Positions 41,976-49,826 of a stretch of 49,826 bases of DNA are shown here, in pieces. Positions within the stretch are counted from its first letter, which is position 1; each line of letters opens with the position of its first letter. This stretch comes from Variovorax sp. EL159 (GTDB lineage Bacteria; Pseudomonadota; Gammaproteobacteria; Burkholderiales; Burkholderiaceae_C). Under the pieces are notes generated by a model that worked only from the letters and a program-made list of their open reading frames with translations, was not told the DNA's origin and ran no database searches. The stretch covers positions 1 to 49,826 of the forward strand of contig NZ_FMUJ01000013.1 in NCBI RefSeq assembly GCF_900100965.1, given 5' to 3'. The translations under genes were made by a program, and so were the position numbers.

Positions 41976-42002
41976 CGCTGGCGCGTTTTCGTGGGCTAAA
42001 CT
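41971..42002 (+). promoter_or_regulatory. Possible trp promoter
   Basis: TTGCAC (41971-41976) and TAAACT (41997-42002) are separated by 20 bases, longer than usual. If used, transcription would begin only a few bases before the leader ORF at 42012. The long spacer makes this uncertain. Confidence 0.3.
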
Positions 42003-42011
42003 CGGCTTTCC

Positions 42012-42095
42012 ATGTTCGTTCATCACATCAATCAAACAGGTGAAGGCAGCCGGGGAGCCTGGCCCTGGCGTCGCCATACATCGCTGACTGTTTGA
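42012..42095 (+). CDS. trpL: Candidate trp operon leader peptide (Trp-Pro-Trp)
   Basis: This 27-codon ORF, MFVHHINQTGEGSRGAWPWR then HTSLTV, has two tryptophan codons one apart (42060 and 42066) and lies 205 bases before trpE. That is the layout of an attenuator leader: ribosome stalling at Trp codons would change downstream RNA pairing. Right after it GGCGCAC (42102-42108) pairs with GTGCGCC (42112-42118), with an alternative stem from 42098. No T-tract follows, and no Shine-Dalgarno sequence precedes the ATG, so the mechanism is not proven. The remaining bases to trpE show no further feature. Confidence 0.55.
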   Translation: MFVHHINQTGEGSRGAWPWRRHTSLTV

Positions 42096-42216
42096 TTGCA
42101 CGGCGCACGCCGTGCGCCCGCGGTTCCGAGTCGACGCACACCACGACGCCGGACCACCCGTGAATGACCTTGTCACCGGCCAAAGGAGCGCCGGGCGGCA
42201 ACTGGAGAACGAATCC

Positions 42217-43719
42217 GTGATCACCGAACTTGAATTCAAGAGCCTCAGCGCCCAGGGCTACAACCGTATTCCGCTGATGGCCGAGGCCTTTGCCGACCTC
42301 GAGACCCCCCTTTCCCTTTACCTCAAGCTGGCCCATTCGCAGGGCGGCGGCAAGCACAGCTTTCTGCTCGAATCAGTGGTGGGCGGCGAGCGCTTCGGCC
42401 GCTACAGCTTCATCGGCCTGCCCGCCCGCACGCTGCTGCGCGCCACCGGCTTCGGTGCCGACGCCAGGACCGAGGTGGTGACAGATGGCCAGGTGGTCGA
42501 GACCGCCTCCGGCAATCCGCTCGACTTCGTCGCGGCCTACCAGAAGCGCTTCAAGGTCGCGCTGCGGCCCGGCCTGCCGCGTTTCTGCGGTGGCCTTGCC
42601 GGCTACTTCGGCTACGACACCGTGCGCCACATCGAGCGCAAGCTCGAAAAGAGCTGCCCGCCCGATGCGCTGGGCTGCCCCGACATCCTGCTGCTGCAGT
42701 GCGAAGAGCTGGCCGTCATCGACAACCTCTCGGGCAAGCTCTACCTGATCGTCTATGCCGATCCGAAGCAGCCCGAGGCCTATGCCGTGGGCAAGCGTCG
42801 CCTGCGCGAGCTGAAGGAAAAGCTCAAGTACTCGGTGAGTGCGCCCGTCGTGAAGCCCACGCAGCCGCATCCGCCCGAGCGCAGCTTTGCCAAGGCCGAC
42901 TACATCGCGGCCGTCGAGCGTGCCAAGGAAATGATCGCCGCCGGCGACTTCATGCAGGTGCAGGTGGGCCAGCGCATCAGCAAGCGCTACACCGAGTCGC
43001 CGCTGTCGCTGTACCGTGCGCTGCGTTCGCTGAACCCCTCGCCCTACATGTACTACTACAACCTGGGCGACTTCCATGTGGTGGGCGCGTCGCCCGAGAT
43101 CCTGGTGCGCCAGGAGAACACAGGCGAGGGCGAACAGAAGATCACCATTCGCCCGCTGGCCGGCACGCGTCCGCGCGGTGCCTCGCTCGAACTCGACAAG
43201 GCCGCCGAGGTGGAGCTCATCAACGACCCGAAGGAGCGCGCCGAGCACGTCATGCTGATCGACCTCGCACGCAACGACATCGGGCGCATCGCCAAGACCG
43301 GCACCGTGAAGGTGACCGAGGCCTTCGCGGTCGAGCGCTACAGCCACGTCATGCACATCGTGAGCAACGTCGAAGGCACGCTGAAGGACGGCATGACCGC
43401 CATCGACGTGCTCAAGGCCACCTTCCCGGCCGGCACGCTGACCGGCGCGCCCAAGGTGCATGCGATGGAACTCATCGACCAGCTGGAGCCCACCAAGCGC
43501 GGCCTGTACGGTGGCGCCTGCGGCTACATCAGCTACGCGGGCGACATGGACGTGGCCATCGCGATCCGCACCGGCATCGTGAAAGACCAGATGCTGCACG
43601 TGCAGGCCGCGGCCGGCGTGGTCGCCGATTCGGTGCCCGAGCTGGAGTGGAAAGAAACAGAGGCCAAGGCGCGCGCACTCCTGCGCGCGGCCGAACTGGT
43701 CGAGGAAGGCCTGGAATGA
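42217..43719 (+). CDS. trpE: Anthranilate synthase component I
   Basis: TrpE makes anthranilate from chorismate and ammonia, the first step of tryptophan synthesis. The GTG at 42217 (GGAG at 42204-42207) gives 500 residues. The feedback-site motif LLES is present near residue 48 (SFLLESVVGGERFGRYSFIG), and the catalytic core RPLAGTRPRG, INDPKERAEHVMLIDLARND and GTLTGAPKVHAME is intact. The open frame extends upstream, but that part is the leader region. It overlaps the next gene by ATGA. Confidence 0.97.
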   Translation: MITELEFKSLSAQGYNRIPLMAEAFADLETPLSLYLKLAHSQGGGKHSFLLESVVGGERFGRYSFIGLPARTLLRATGFGADARTEVVTDGQVVETASGNPLDFVAAYQKRFKVALRPGLPRFCGGLAGYFGYDTVRHIERKLEKSCPPDALGCPDILLLQCEELAVIDNLSGKLYLIVYADPKQPEAYAVGKRRLRELKEKLKYSVSAPVVKPTQPHPPERSFAKADYIAAVERAKEMIAAGDFMQVQVGQRISKRYTESPLSLYRALRSLNPSPYMYYYNLGDFHVVGASPEILVRQENTGEGEQKITIRPLAGTRPRGASLELDKAAEVELINDPKERAEHVMLIDLARNDIGRIAKTGTVKVTEAFAVERYSHVMHIVSNVEGTLKDGMTAIDVLKATFPAGTLTGAPKVHAMELIDQLEPTKRGLYGGACGYISYAGDMDVAIAIRTGIVKDQMLHVQAAAGVVADSVPELEWKETEAKARALLRAAELVEEGLE

Positions 43720-44108
43720 GCGCAGCACCCGAAATTCAGAACGACTTTTCGCACGAGATCATCGGCGCCGCCGTCGAAGTGCAGCGTGTGCTCGGCACGG
43801 GGCTCGACGAGGGCGCCTATGCCGCCGCGCTGGCCATCGAGCTGGCCGAACGCGAGATCGGCTTCACGCGCGACGTGGCGCTGTCGGCCACCTACAAGGG
43901 CCGCTCGCTGGGCGAGGTGTACCGTGCGGGCTTCGTGATCGAGCAGTCGGTCATCGTCGAGCTCAAGGCGGTCGATGTGCTGACCGACCTGCATCGTTCG
44001 CAGGTGCTGGCCGCGCTGCGGCTGTCGGGCCTCAAGCTGGGCCTTCTGATCAACTTCAACGTCTTTCCCGTGGTGAAGGGCGTGCACCGGATTGTGAGCA
44101 AGCCATGA
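43716..44108 (+). CDS. GxxExxY-family protein inside the trp operon
   Basis: The 130-residue protein has the family name motif GLDEGAY and the text HEIIGAAVEVQRVLGTG at the start, and ends with VKGVHRIVSK. VIVELKAVD resembles the E-x-K part of a PD-(D/E)xK nuclease fold, to which this family has been compared; activity is unknown. It overlaps trpE and trpG by ATGA on both sides, so it is translated with the anthranilate synthase genes although no tryptophan role is known. Confidence 0.9.
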   Translation: MSAAPEIQNDFSHEIIGAAVEVQRVLGTGLDEGAYAAALAIELAEREIGFTRDVALSATYKGRSLGEVYRAGFVIEQSVIVELKAVDVLTDLHRSQVLAALRLSGLKLGLLINFNVFPVVKGVHRIVSKP

Positions 44109-44689
44109 AACTGCTGATGATCGACAACTACGACAGCTTCACCTACAACATCGTCCAGTACTTCGGCGAACTGGGTGCAGACGTGCAAGTGCACCGCAAC
44201 GACGAGATCACCGTGGCGCAGATCGGCGAGCTGATCGCCTCGGGCGTCACGCGGCTCGTGGTGTCGCCGGGGCCTTGCTCGCCGGCGGAGGCGGGCGTGT
44301 CGGTGGCGGCCATCGAGGCCTTCGCGGGCAAGCTGCCCATTCTTGGCGTGTGCCTGGGCCACCAGGCCATCGGCGCGGCCTTCGGCGGCAAGATCGTTCG
44401 CGCACAGCAACTGATGCATGGCAAGACCAGCGAGATCACGACCACGCAAGAAGGCGTGTTCGCGGGGCTGCCCGAGAAGTTCATCGTCAACCGGTACCAC
44501 TCGCTGTCGATCGAGCGCGAGAGCTGCCCGAAGGCACTGGCTGTCACCGCGTGGACCGACGACGGCGAGATCATGGGGGTGCGGCACACCGGCTTTGCGC
44601 ATGACGTGCGCATCGAAGGCGTGCAGTTCCACCCTGAATCGATCCTCACGGAACATGGCCACGCCATGCTCAAGAACTTCCTGGACTAA
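44105..44689 (+). CDS. trpG: Anthranilate synthase component II (glutamine amidotransferase)
   Basis: TrpG supplies ammonia from glutamine to TrpE. The 194-residue protein has the class I amidotransferase layout: MIDNYDSFTYNIVQYFGELG, SPGPCSP, the nucleophile in LGVCLGHQAIG and the His-Glu pair in GVQFHPESI. The PabA-like sequence may also serve folate synthesis. The start overlaps the preceding stop by ATGA and a threonine aldolase gene follows after 6 bases. Confidence 0.97.
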   Translation: MKLLMIDNYDSFTYNIVQYFGELGADVQVHRNDEITVAQIGELIASGVTRLVVSPGPCSPAEAGVSVAAIEAFAGKLPILGVCLGHQAIGAAFGGKIVRAQQLMHGKTSEITTTQEGVFAGLPEKFIVNRYHSLSIERESCPKALAVTAWTDDGEIMGVRHTGFAHDVRIEGVQFHPESILTEHGHAMLKNFLD

Positions 44690-44695
44690 GCCACC

Positions 44696-45754
44696 ATGAC
44701 AGACCGCACCACCATCGTCGACCTGCGCAGCGACACCGTCACGCAACCCACGCCCGCGATGCGCGAGGCCATGATGGCGGCGCCGCTGGGCGACGACGTC
44801 TTCGGCACCGACCCGAGCGTCAACGCGCTGCAGGAAAAGATCGCTGCGCTGCTGGGCTTCGAGGCCGCGCTGTTCGTGCCGACCGGCACGCAGAGCAACC
44901 TCTGCGCGATCCTCTCGCATTGCGGCCGTGGCGACGAATACATCGTCGGCCAGCAGGCGCATTGCTACCGCTGGGAAGGCGGCGGCGCGGCGGTGTTCGG
45001 CAGCGTGCAGCCGCAGCCGCTCGACCACGCGCCCGACGGCACGTTGCCGCTCGCGCAGATCGAAGCGGCCATCAAGCCCGACGACGCGCACTTCGCGCGC
45101 ACGAAGCTGCTGGCGCTGGAGAACACGCTGGGCGGCAAGCTGCTGCCGTTCGACTACGTGCAGGCTGCGACTGACCTGGCCAGGAGCAAGGGCCTGCAGC
45201 GGCACCTCGACGGCGCGCGTCTTTTCAACGCCGCGACCGCACAGGCCGCGCAGAACAAGCGCAGCGACATCCGCGCGGAAGCCCGCCGCATCGCGCAGTG
45301 CTTCGACAGCGTCTCGGTCTGCTTCAGCAAGGGCCTGGGCGCGCCCATCGGCTCGGCGCTGGTCGGCTCGCGCGAGTTCATTGCGCGGGCGCACCGCATC
45401 CGCAAGATGGCCGGTGGCGGCATGCGCCAGGCGGGCCTGCTGGCGGCGGCGGCTTCGCATGCGCTCGATCACCACATCGACCGGCTGGCCGACGACCACG
45501 CGCTGGCGCAACGCCTGGCGCAGGGGCTCGAAGGCATCGAGGGCCTGACGGTCGAGGCGCCGCACACGAACATCGTGTTCGCCGACCTCACGGGTGCGGC
45601 GCAGGCACGCTCGTCGGAGCTGATCGCGAGCCTCAACCAGCAGGGCATTCTTGCAACGGGGCTGTATCGCCTGCGCTTCGTGACGCACCTCGACGTGGAT
45701 GCGGCCGGCGTCGACCGCGCCGTTGCCGCGATCCGGGGCTTCTTCAACGCCTGA
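44696..45754 (+). CDS. ltaE: Low-specificity L-threonine aldolase
   Basis: LtaE is a PLP enzyme that cleaves L-threonine and allo-threonine to glycine and acetaldehyde. The 352-residue protein shows the family start VDLRSDTVTQPTPAMREAM, GDDVFGTDPSVNALQ, HLDGARLFNA and the PLP lysine K212 in CFSKGLGAPIGS. It follows trpG by 6 bases and precedes a LysE-family exporter, so an amino-acid-handling pair sits inside the trp operon. Confidence 0.95.
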   Translation: MTDRTTIVDLRSDTVTQPTPAMREAMMAAPLGDDVFGTDPSVNALQEKIAALLGFEAALFVPTGTQSNLCAILSHCGRGDEYIVGQQAHCYRWEGGGAAVFGSVQPQPLDHAPDGTLPLAQIEAAIKPDDAHFARTKLLALENTLGGKLLPFDYVQAATDLARSKGLQRHLDGARLFNAATAQAAQNKRSDIRAEARRIAQCFDSVSVCFSKGLGAPIGSALVGSREFIARAHRIRKMAGGGMRQAGLLAAAASHALDHHIDRLADDHALAQRLAQGLEGIEGLTVEAPHTNIVFADLTGAAQARSSELIASLNQQGILATGLYRLRFVTHLDVDAAGVDRAVAAIRGFFNA

Positions 45755-45770
45755 AACCGAAGGAGCCGCG

Positions 45771-46433
45771 ATGCCCGATCTTCCGCATCTGCTCGCTTTC
45801 ATCGCCGCCGGCTGGCTGCTGAACCTGACGCCGGGGCCTGACGTTCTCTACGTCGTGACGAACTCGCTGCGCTCTGGCGTGCGTGCCGGCATCGTGGCCG
45901 GGCTCGGCATTACCGCGGGTTGCTTCGTTCACATCTTTGCCGCAGCCGTGGGTGTCGGTACGTTGATGGCGACTTCCGCGACGGCCTTCACCGTGCTCAA
46001 GTACATCGGCGCCGCCTACCTGCTCTATCTTGGCGTGCGCATGGTGCTTTCGCGTGCCAAGCCACCCGCCGATCTCGATGCGGCGGCGGCAGCGGTGAGC
46101 GGGGAGCGCAGCCTCAAGGCGATCTTTCTCGGCGGCTTCTGGACCAACGTGCTCAACCCGAAGGTGGCGTTGTTCTTCCTGGCCTTCGTGCCGCAGTTCA
46201 TTGCCCCCGGTGCCGACAACAAGGCGCTGTACTTCGTGCTGCTGGGCGTGCTGTTCAACCTCAACGCGATCCCGGTCAACGTGGGATGGGCTCTGGCAGC
46301 GGGCTGGATGGCGCATCGCGGCGCAGTGCAGAAGGGCATGCACTGGCTCGACCGCGTCGCCGGCGTCCTGTTCATCGGCTTCGGCCTCAAGCTCGCGTTC
46401 ACCGACGCGCCGGCCGTTCGCATCGGCCACTGA
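45771..46433 (+). CDS. LysE/RhtB-family amino acid exporter
   Basis: This 220-residue inner-membrane protein has about six membrane helices and the family signature LNLTPGPDVLYVVTNSLRSGVRAG near the N-terminus, then KYIGAAYLLYLGVRM and GFWTNVLNPKVALFFLAFVPQF. It exports an amino acid or homoserine-lactone-like solute; the substrate is not visible. AAGGAG precedes the ATG at 45771. Lying between ltaE and trpD, it may export threonine or a tryptophan-pathway overflow product (inference). Confidence 0.93.
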   Translation: MPDLPHLLAFIAAGWLLNLTPGPDVLYVVTNSLRSGVRAGIVAGLGITAGCFVHIFAAAVGVGTLMATSATAFTVLKYIGAAYLLYLGVRMVLSRAKPPADLDAAAAAVSGERSLKAIFLGGFWTNVLNPKVALFFLAFVPQFIAPGADNKALYFVLLGVLFNLNAIPVNVGWALAAGWMAHRGAVQKGMHWLDRVAGVLFIGFGLKLAFTDAPAVRIGH

Positions 46434-46454
46434 CACCTACCGAGGAGACTCATC

Positions 46455-47477
46455 ATGATCACCCCCCAGGAAGCGCTGCAGCGCACCATCGAGCACCGCG
46501 AAGTCTTCCACGACGAGATGCTGCACATCGTGCGGCTCATCATGAGCGGCGAGTGCTCGCCCGTGATGATGGCCGCGCTGATCACCGGCCTGCGCGTGAA
46601 GAAGGAAACCATCGGCGAGATCACCGCCGCCGCGCAGGTGATGCGCGAGGTGTCGACCAAGGTGCCCGTCACCGACACCACGAACCTCGTGGACATCGTC
46701 GGCACCGGCGGCGATGGCTCGCACACCTTCAACATCTCGACCTGCTCGATGTTCGTCGCGGCCGCGGCGGGCGCGAAGGTCAGCAAGCACGGTGGACGCA
46801 GCGTGTCGAGCAAGTCGGGCAGTGCCGACGTGCTGGAGTCGCTGGGCGTCAACATCAACCTGAAGCCCGAGCAGATCGCGCGCTCCATCGAGCAGGTGGG
46901 CATCGGCTTCATGTTCGCGCCGAACCACCATCCGGCGATGAAGAACGTCGCGCCGGTTCGAAAGGAACTGGGCATCAAGACGATCTTCAACATCCTCGGG
47001 CCGCTGACCAATCCGGCTGGCGCACCGAACATCCTGATGGGCGTGTTCCACCCCGACCTCGTCGGTATCCAGGTGCGTGCGCTGCAACGCCTGGGCACCG
47101 AGCACGCGATGGTGGTTTACGGGCGCGACGGCATGGACGAAATCTCGCTCGGCGCGGCCACGATGGTGGGTGAACTGAAGGACGGCGAGATCCGCGAATA
47201 CGAACTGCATCCCGAAGACTTCGGCTTCGCCATGTCGAGCAACCGCGCGCTGCGCGTGGAGACGCCCGAGCAGTCGAAGGCGATGCTGCTGGGGGTGCTC
47301 GACAATCAGGCCGGCCCCGCGCTCGACATCGTGCTGCTCAACGCCGGTGCAGCGCTGTATGCGGCGAACGTGGTCGATTCGGTGGCGGCCGGCGTGGATC
47401 GCTCGCGTGCAGCCATTGCCTCCGGCGCGGCAAAAGCCAAGCTGGCAGAGCTGGTCCGGGCCTCCGCGACCGTTTGA
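46455..47477 (+). CDS. trpD: Anthranilate phosphoribosyltransferase
   Basis: TrpD joins anthranilate and PRPP. The 340-residue protein has the PRPP loop GTGGDGSHTFNIST, KHGGRSVSSKSGSADVLESLG and LGPLTNPAGAPNILMGV. The start MITPQEALQRTIEHREV follows GAGGAG. trpC follows after about 32 bases, the usual order in this group. Confidence 0.97.
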   Translation: MITPQEALQRTIEHREVFHDEMLHIVRLIMSGECSPVMMAALITGLRVKKETIGEITAAAQVMREVSTKVPVTDTTNLVDIVGTGGDGSHTFNISTCSMFVAAAAGAKVSKHGGRSVSSKSGSADVLESLGVNINLKPEQIARSIEQVGIGFMFAPNHHPAMKNVAPVRKELGIKTIFNILGPLTNPAGAPNILMGVFHPDLVGIQVRALQRLGTEHAMVVYGRDGMDEISLGAATMVGELKDGEIREYELHPEDFGFAMSSNRALRVETPEQSKAMLLGVLDNQAGPALDIVLLNAGAALYAANVVDSVAAGVDRSRAAIASGAAKAKLAELVRASATV

Positions 47478-47509
47478 GCCCCGCAGAGAAACCGAAAGCA
47501 GAACAAGCC

Positions 47510-48310
47510 ATGTCAGACATCCTCGACAAGATCGTTGCCGTCAAGCGCCAGGAGATCGCGGCCGCGCAGAAGCGTGCGCCGCTCGAAGCGGTGCGCTTCG
47601 ACGCCGAAAGCCGCGTGCTCACGCGCGACTTCGAGGCCGCGCTGCGCGCAAAGATCGCCGCCGGGCACGCCGCCGTGATTGCGGAGGTCAAGAAGGCCAG
47701 CCCGAGCAAGGGCGTGCTGCGTGAAGACTTCATTCCGGCCGACATCGCGCAAAGCTATGCCGAAGGCGATGGTGAGGTCAGCGCGGCCTGCCTCTCGGTG
47801 TTGACCGACAAGCAGTTCTTTCAGGGCGGTGTCGACTATCTCAAGCAGGCGCGCGCATCGTGCGACCTGCCGGTGCTGCGCAAGGACTTCATCGTCGATG
47901 CCTACCAAGTGTACGAATCGCGTGCGATGGGCGCCGATGCCATCCTGCTGATTGCCGCGTGCCTCGACGATGCGCAGATGAAAGACTACGAAGCCATCGC
48001 GCGCGGGTTGGGCATGGCGGTGCTGGTCGAGGTGCACGACGCCGCCGAGCTCGATCGCGCGCTGAAGCTGAAGACGGCACTGGTCGGCGTCAACAACCGC
48101 AACCTGCGCAATTTCGAGGTGTCGATCCAGGCCACCATCGACTTGCTGCCCAGGCTGCCGGCCGATCGCCTGCCGGTGACCGAATCGGGCATCGCCACGC
48201 GCCAGGACGTCGCCACGCTGCGCGCGGCCGGCGTCAACGCCTTCCTGGTCGGCGAGGCATTCATGCGCGCCAAGGAACCCGGCGAGGCCCTCGCTGCGTT
48301 GTTCAAATGA
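47510..48310 (+). CDS. trpC: Indole-3-glycerol phosphate synthase
   Basis: TrpC closes the indole ring. With the ATG at 47510 the protein has 266 residues, typical for the monofunctional enzyme. The TIM-barrel motifs are present: AEVKKASPSKG, RKDFIVDAYQVYESRA, LVEVHD, VGVNNRNLRNFEV and TESGI. A longer frame from a TTG upstream is less likely. The stop overlaps the ung start as ATGA. Confidence 0.97.
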   Translation: MSDILDKIVAVKRQEIAAAQKRAPLEAVRFDAESRVLTRDFEAALRAKIAAGHAAVIAEVKKASPSKGVLREDFIPADIAQSYAEGDGEVSAACLSVLTDKQFFQGGVDYLKQARASCDLPVLRKDFIVDAYQVYESRAMGADAILLIAACLDDAQMKDYEAIARGLGMAVLVEVHDAAELDRALKLKTALVGVNNRNLRNFEVSIQATIDLLPRLPADRLPVTESGIATRQDVATLRAAGVNAFLVGEAFMRAKEPGEALAALFK

Positions 48311-49014
48311 GCCGGCCCGATCAGCTGTCGAGCAGCGATCCTGCCGACTGGCCGGTGGCGTCGGGCTGGCAGCCGCTGGTCGATGAATTCTTCGCGGGTG
48401 CCGTTGGGCAGAAGTTGAAGGGCTTCCTGCGCGAGCGCCTCGATGCCGGCGCGGTGATCTTTCCGCCGCAGCCGCTGCGGGCGCTGGAACTGACACCGCC
48501 TGAAGACGTGCGCGTGGTGATCCTGGGCCAGGACCCGTACCACGGACGCGGACAGGCCGAAGGGCTGGCGTTCTCGGTGGCGCCCGGCGTGGCGCTGCCG
48601 CCGTCGCTGCGCAACATCTTCAAGGAGCTGCAGCGTGACCTCGGCACGGCCCCGCCGCCATTTCCGAATCCGGGAGGCAGCCTGGTGAAGTGGGCGACGC
48701 ATGGCGTCCTGCTGCTCAACACCTGCCTGACGGTCGAAGAGGCGCAGCCGGCCAGCCATGCCGGCCGTGGTTGGGAAGTGCTGACAGATGCCGTCATCCG
48801 TCATGTTTCAGGCGGCGAGAAGTCTGTTGTTTTTATGCTATGGGGCTCGCACGCGCAGAGTAAGCGGGCGTTGATCGACGTTAAGCGCCATAAGGTGCTG
48901 ATGTCGAATCATCCGTCGCCACTTTCTGCGTTGCGCCCGCCCGTGCCGTTCATCGGCTGCGGACATTTCGGCGAAGCGCGCGCGTGGCGGGAGGCACAGC
49001 GGGCGCAGGGGTGA
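48307..49014 (+). CDS. ung: Uracil-DNA glycosylase
   Basis: Ung removes uracil from DNA. The 235-residue protein has both active-site motifs, GQDPYHG with the catalytic Asp and NHPSPLS with the catalytic His, and FMLWGSHAQSK. The N-terminus is somewhat longer than in E. coli Ung. It is coupled to trpC by ATGA, so it ends the trp operon transcript. Confidence 0.97.
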   Translation: MSRPDQLSSSDPADWPVASGWQPLVDEFFAGAVGQKLKGFLRERLDAGAVIFPPQPLRALELTPPEDVRVVILGQDPYHGRGQAEGLAFSVAPGVALPPSLRNIFKELQRDLGTAPPPFPNPGGSLVKWATHGVLLLNTCLTVEEAQPASHAGRGWEVLTDAVIRHVSGGEKSVVFMLWGSHAQSKRALIDVKRHKVLMSNHPSPLSALRPPVPFIGCGHFGEARAWREAQRAQG

Positions 49015-49102
49015 ACTTGGGCGATAATCGTGGGCTCACGCCTCGGGCAGTTCTTCCGCATCTTCTTGATGCTGGGATTTCTGAGTAGTCACAAAATCGT
49101 GC

Positions 49103-49120
49103 TATATTTCGAGGTTCGCC
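49103..49120 (+). promoter_or_regulatory. Candidate promoter of the tRNA-tuf operon
   Basis: TATATT (49103-49108) is a good -10; the -35 near 49079-49085 is weak. The C/G-rich bases after it (gaggttcgcc) resemble a stringent-response discriminator, as expected before stable-RNA genes. The stretch 49015-49100 shows no other feature. Confidence 0.5.
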
Positions 49121-49206
49121 GGAGAGGTGGCCGAGTGGTTAATGGCAGCAGACTGTAAATCTGCCCTCTTACGAGTACGCTGGTTCGAATCCAGCCCTCT
49201 CCACCA
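49121..49206 (+). tRNA. tRNA-Tyr (GUA)
   Basis: This 86-base cloverleaf has acceptor arms GGAGAGG and CCTCTCC, anticodon GTA at 49155-49157, a long variable arm as in bacterial tRNA-Tyr, TTCGAAT in the T loop and an encoded CCA. Confidence 0.97.
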
Positions 49207-49271
49207 GCGATGAATTTGGTTTCTAAGAGCGATTGGATCTAGCGCTTTGGGTGCCTTGAAGTGCCCCCGAT

Positions 49272-49345
49272 GCGGGAGTAGTTCAATGGTAGAACCCCAG
49301 CCTTCCAAGCTGATGACGCGGGTTCGATTCCCGTCTCCCGCTCCA
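49272..49345 (+). tRNA. tRNA-Gly (UCC)
   Basis: This 74-base cloverleaf has acceptor arms GCGGGAG and CTCCCGC, anticodon TCC at 49304-49306, GGTTCGATTCC in the T arm and an encoded CCA. Confidence 0.97.
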
Positions 49346-49386
49346 GAGACCCGGTTCGGCGCCGGAAAGCGATTTGGTTAGATAAA

Positions 49387-49461
<75 letters not shown>

Positions 49462-49534
49462 GTTTTTGGGGGTTGCAACGGCAGCTTTGCAACCCATCTG
49501 CATACGTTGAAATCGTTTTTTTCGGAGTCGAAAA

Positions 49535-49826
49535 ATGGCAAAAGGTAAATTCACCCGCACCAAGCCGCACGTGAACGTGGGCACGATCGGTCACGTTGAC
49601 CACGGCAAGACGACGCTGACGGCTGCGATCGCAACCGTTCTGTCGGCCAAGTTCGGCGGCGAAGCCAAGGCTTACGACCAGATCGACGCAGCGCCCGAAG
49701 AAAAGGCTCGCGGCATCACGATCAACACCGCGCACGTCGAGTACGAAACGGCCAACCGCCACTACGCTCACGTGGACTGCCCTGGCCACGCCGACTATGT
49801 GAAGAACATGATTACCGGCGCTGCCC
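49535..49826 (+). CDS. tuf: Elongation factor Tu, 5' part (runs off the window)
   Basis: EF-Tu carries aminoacyl-tRNA to the ribosome. The first 97 codons are here: MAKGKFTRTKPHVNVGTIG, the G1 loop GHVDHGKT (19-26), the switch region RGITINTAHVEY and G3 DCPGH. GGAG lies before the ATG. The gene continues past the window end. Confidence 0.97.
   Translation, partial: MAKGKFTRTKPHVNVGTIGHVDHGKTTLTAAIATVLSAKFGGEAKAYDQIDAAPEEKARGITINTAHVEYETANRHYAHVDCPGHADYVKNMITGAA

Noticed and set aside
42098..42118. Stem after the trp leader as a classical intrinsic terminator
   Set aside because: The hairpin is real, but no T-run follows, so I list it only as part of a possible attenuator.

Overview
The window looks like chromosomal DNA of a betaproteobacterium of the Comamonadaceae, most probably Variovorax or a close relative. 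The grounds are very high GC with strong third-position G/C, the housekeeping order gph - trpE - trpG - trpD - trpC - ung, a tRNA-Tyr/tRNA-Gly/tRNA-Thr/tuf cluster, and dispersed GC-rich hairpin repeats. The genus is inference; no search was run.

From 1 to 34 kb lies a large type VI secretion (T6SS) locus. A plus-strand run (523-26545) encodes a membrane Ser/Thr kinase with a C-terminal DUF4384-like domain, the lytic transglycosylase MltA, a divergent sigma-70-like protein, a single-pass membrane protein with an anti-sigma-like tail, and an exported caspase-fold protease that also ends in a DUF4384-like domain. It continues with an Hcp-fold protein, TagJ, TssE, TssF, TssG, ClpV, VgrG, a VgrG cargo/adaptor module (DUF2169-pentapeptide, pentapeptide, DUF3540, DUF4150/PAAR-like), the FHA protein TagH and a PP2C phosphatase. 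A minus-strand block (26621-30859) carries tssA-tssB-tssC, an intrinsic terminator, hcp and a small peptidoglycan-binding-like protein. Then come the TssJ lipoprotein (plus) and, on minus, a TssL fused to BON-like and DUF4384-like periplasmic domains, overlapping a 386-residue TssM-like protein without a Walker A lysine. No tssK and no full-length tssM are present. They may lie upstream of position 1 or elsewhere.

The kinase, FHA protein and phosphatase form the known threonine-phosphorylation switch of T6SS. The sigma-like/anti-sigma-like pair, the exported caspase and three DUF4384-like periplasmic domains do not belong to any canonical T6SS and may form an added envelope-sensing circuit. 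That is the most interesting hypothesis here.

From 34 to 40.4 kb there is an orphan NarL/LuxR response regulator and a FecI-FecR-TonB receptor iron-uptake operon. Upstream of that operon are small genes: a 17-codon leader ORF, a degenerate histidine-kinase-like ATPase and two small membrane proteins. Two of these transcription units share an ungapped promoter-proximal sequence.

From 40.4 to 49 kb lies gph, an exported chalcone-isomerase-like protein, a candidate trp leader peptide with a Trp-Pro-Trp motif, and the trp operon (trpE, GxxExxY gene, trpG, ltaE, lysE-family exporter, trpD, trpC, ung), mostly with ATGA stop/start overlaps. The window ends with three tRNA genes and the 5' end of tuf.

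GC-rich inverted repeat elements of one family occur at three places (14-124, 6259-6355, 14915-15023). The last lies in frame inside clpV. A second repeat family lies at 4196-4275 and a third, hairpin-bearing one at about 130-480.
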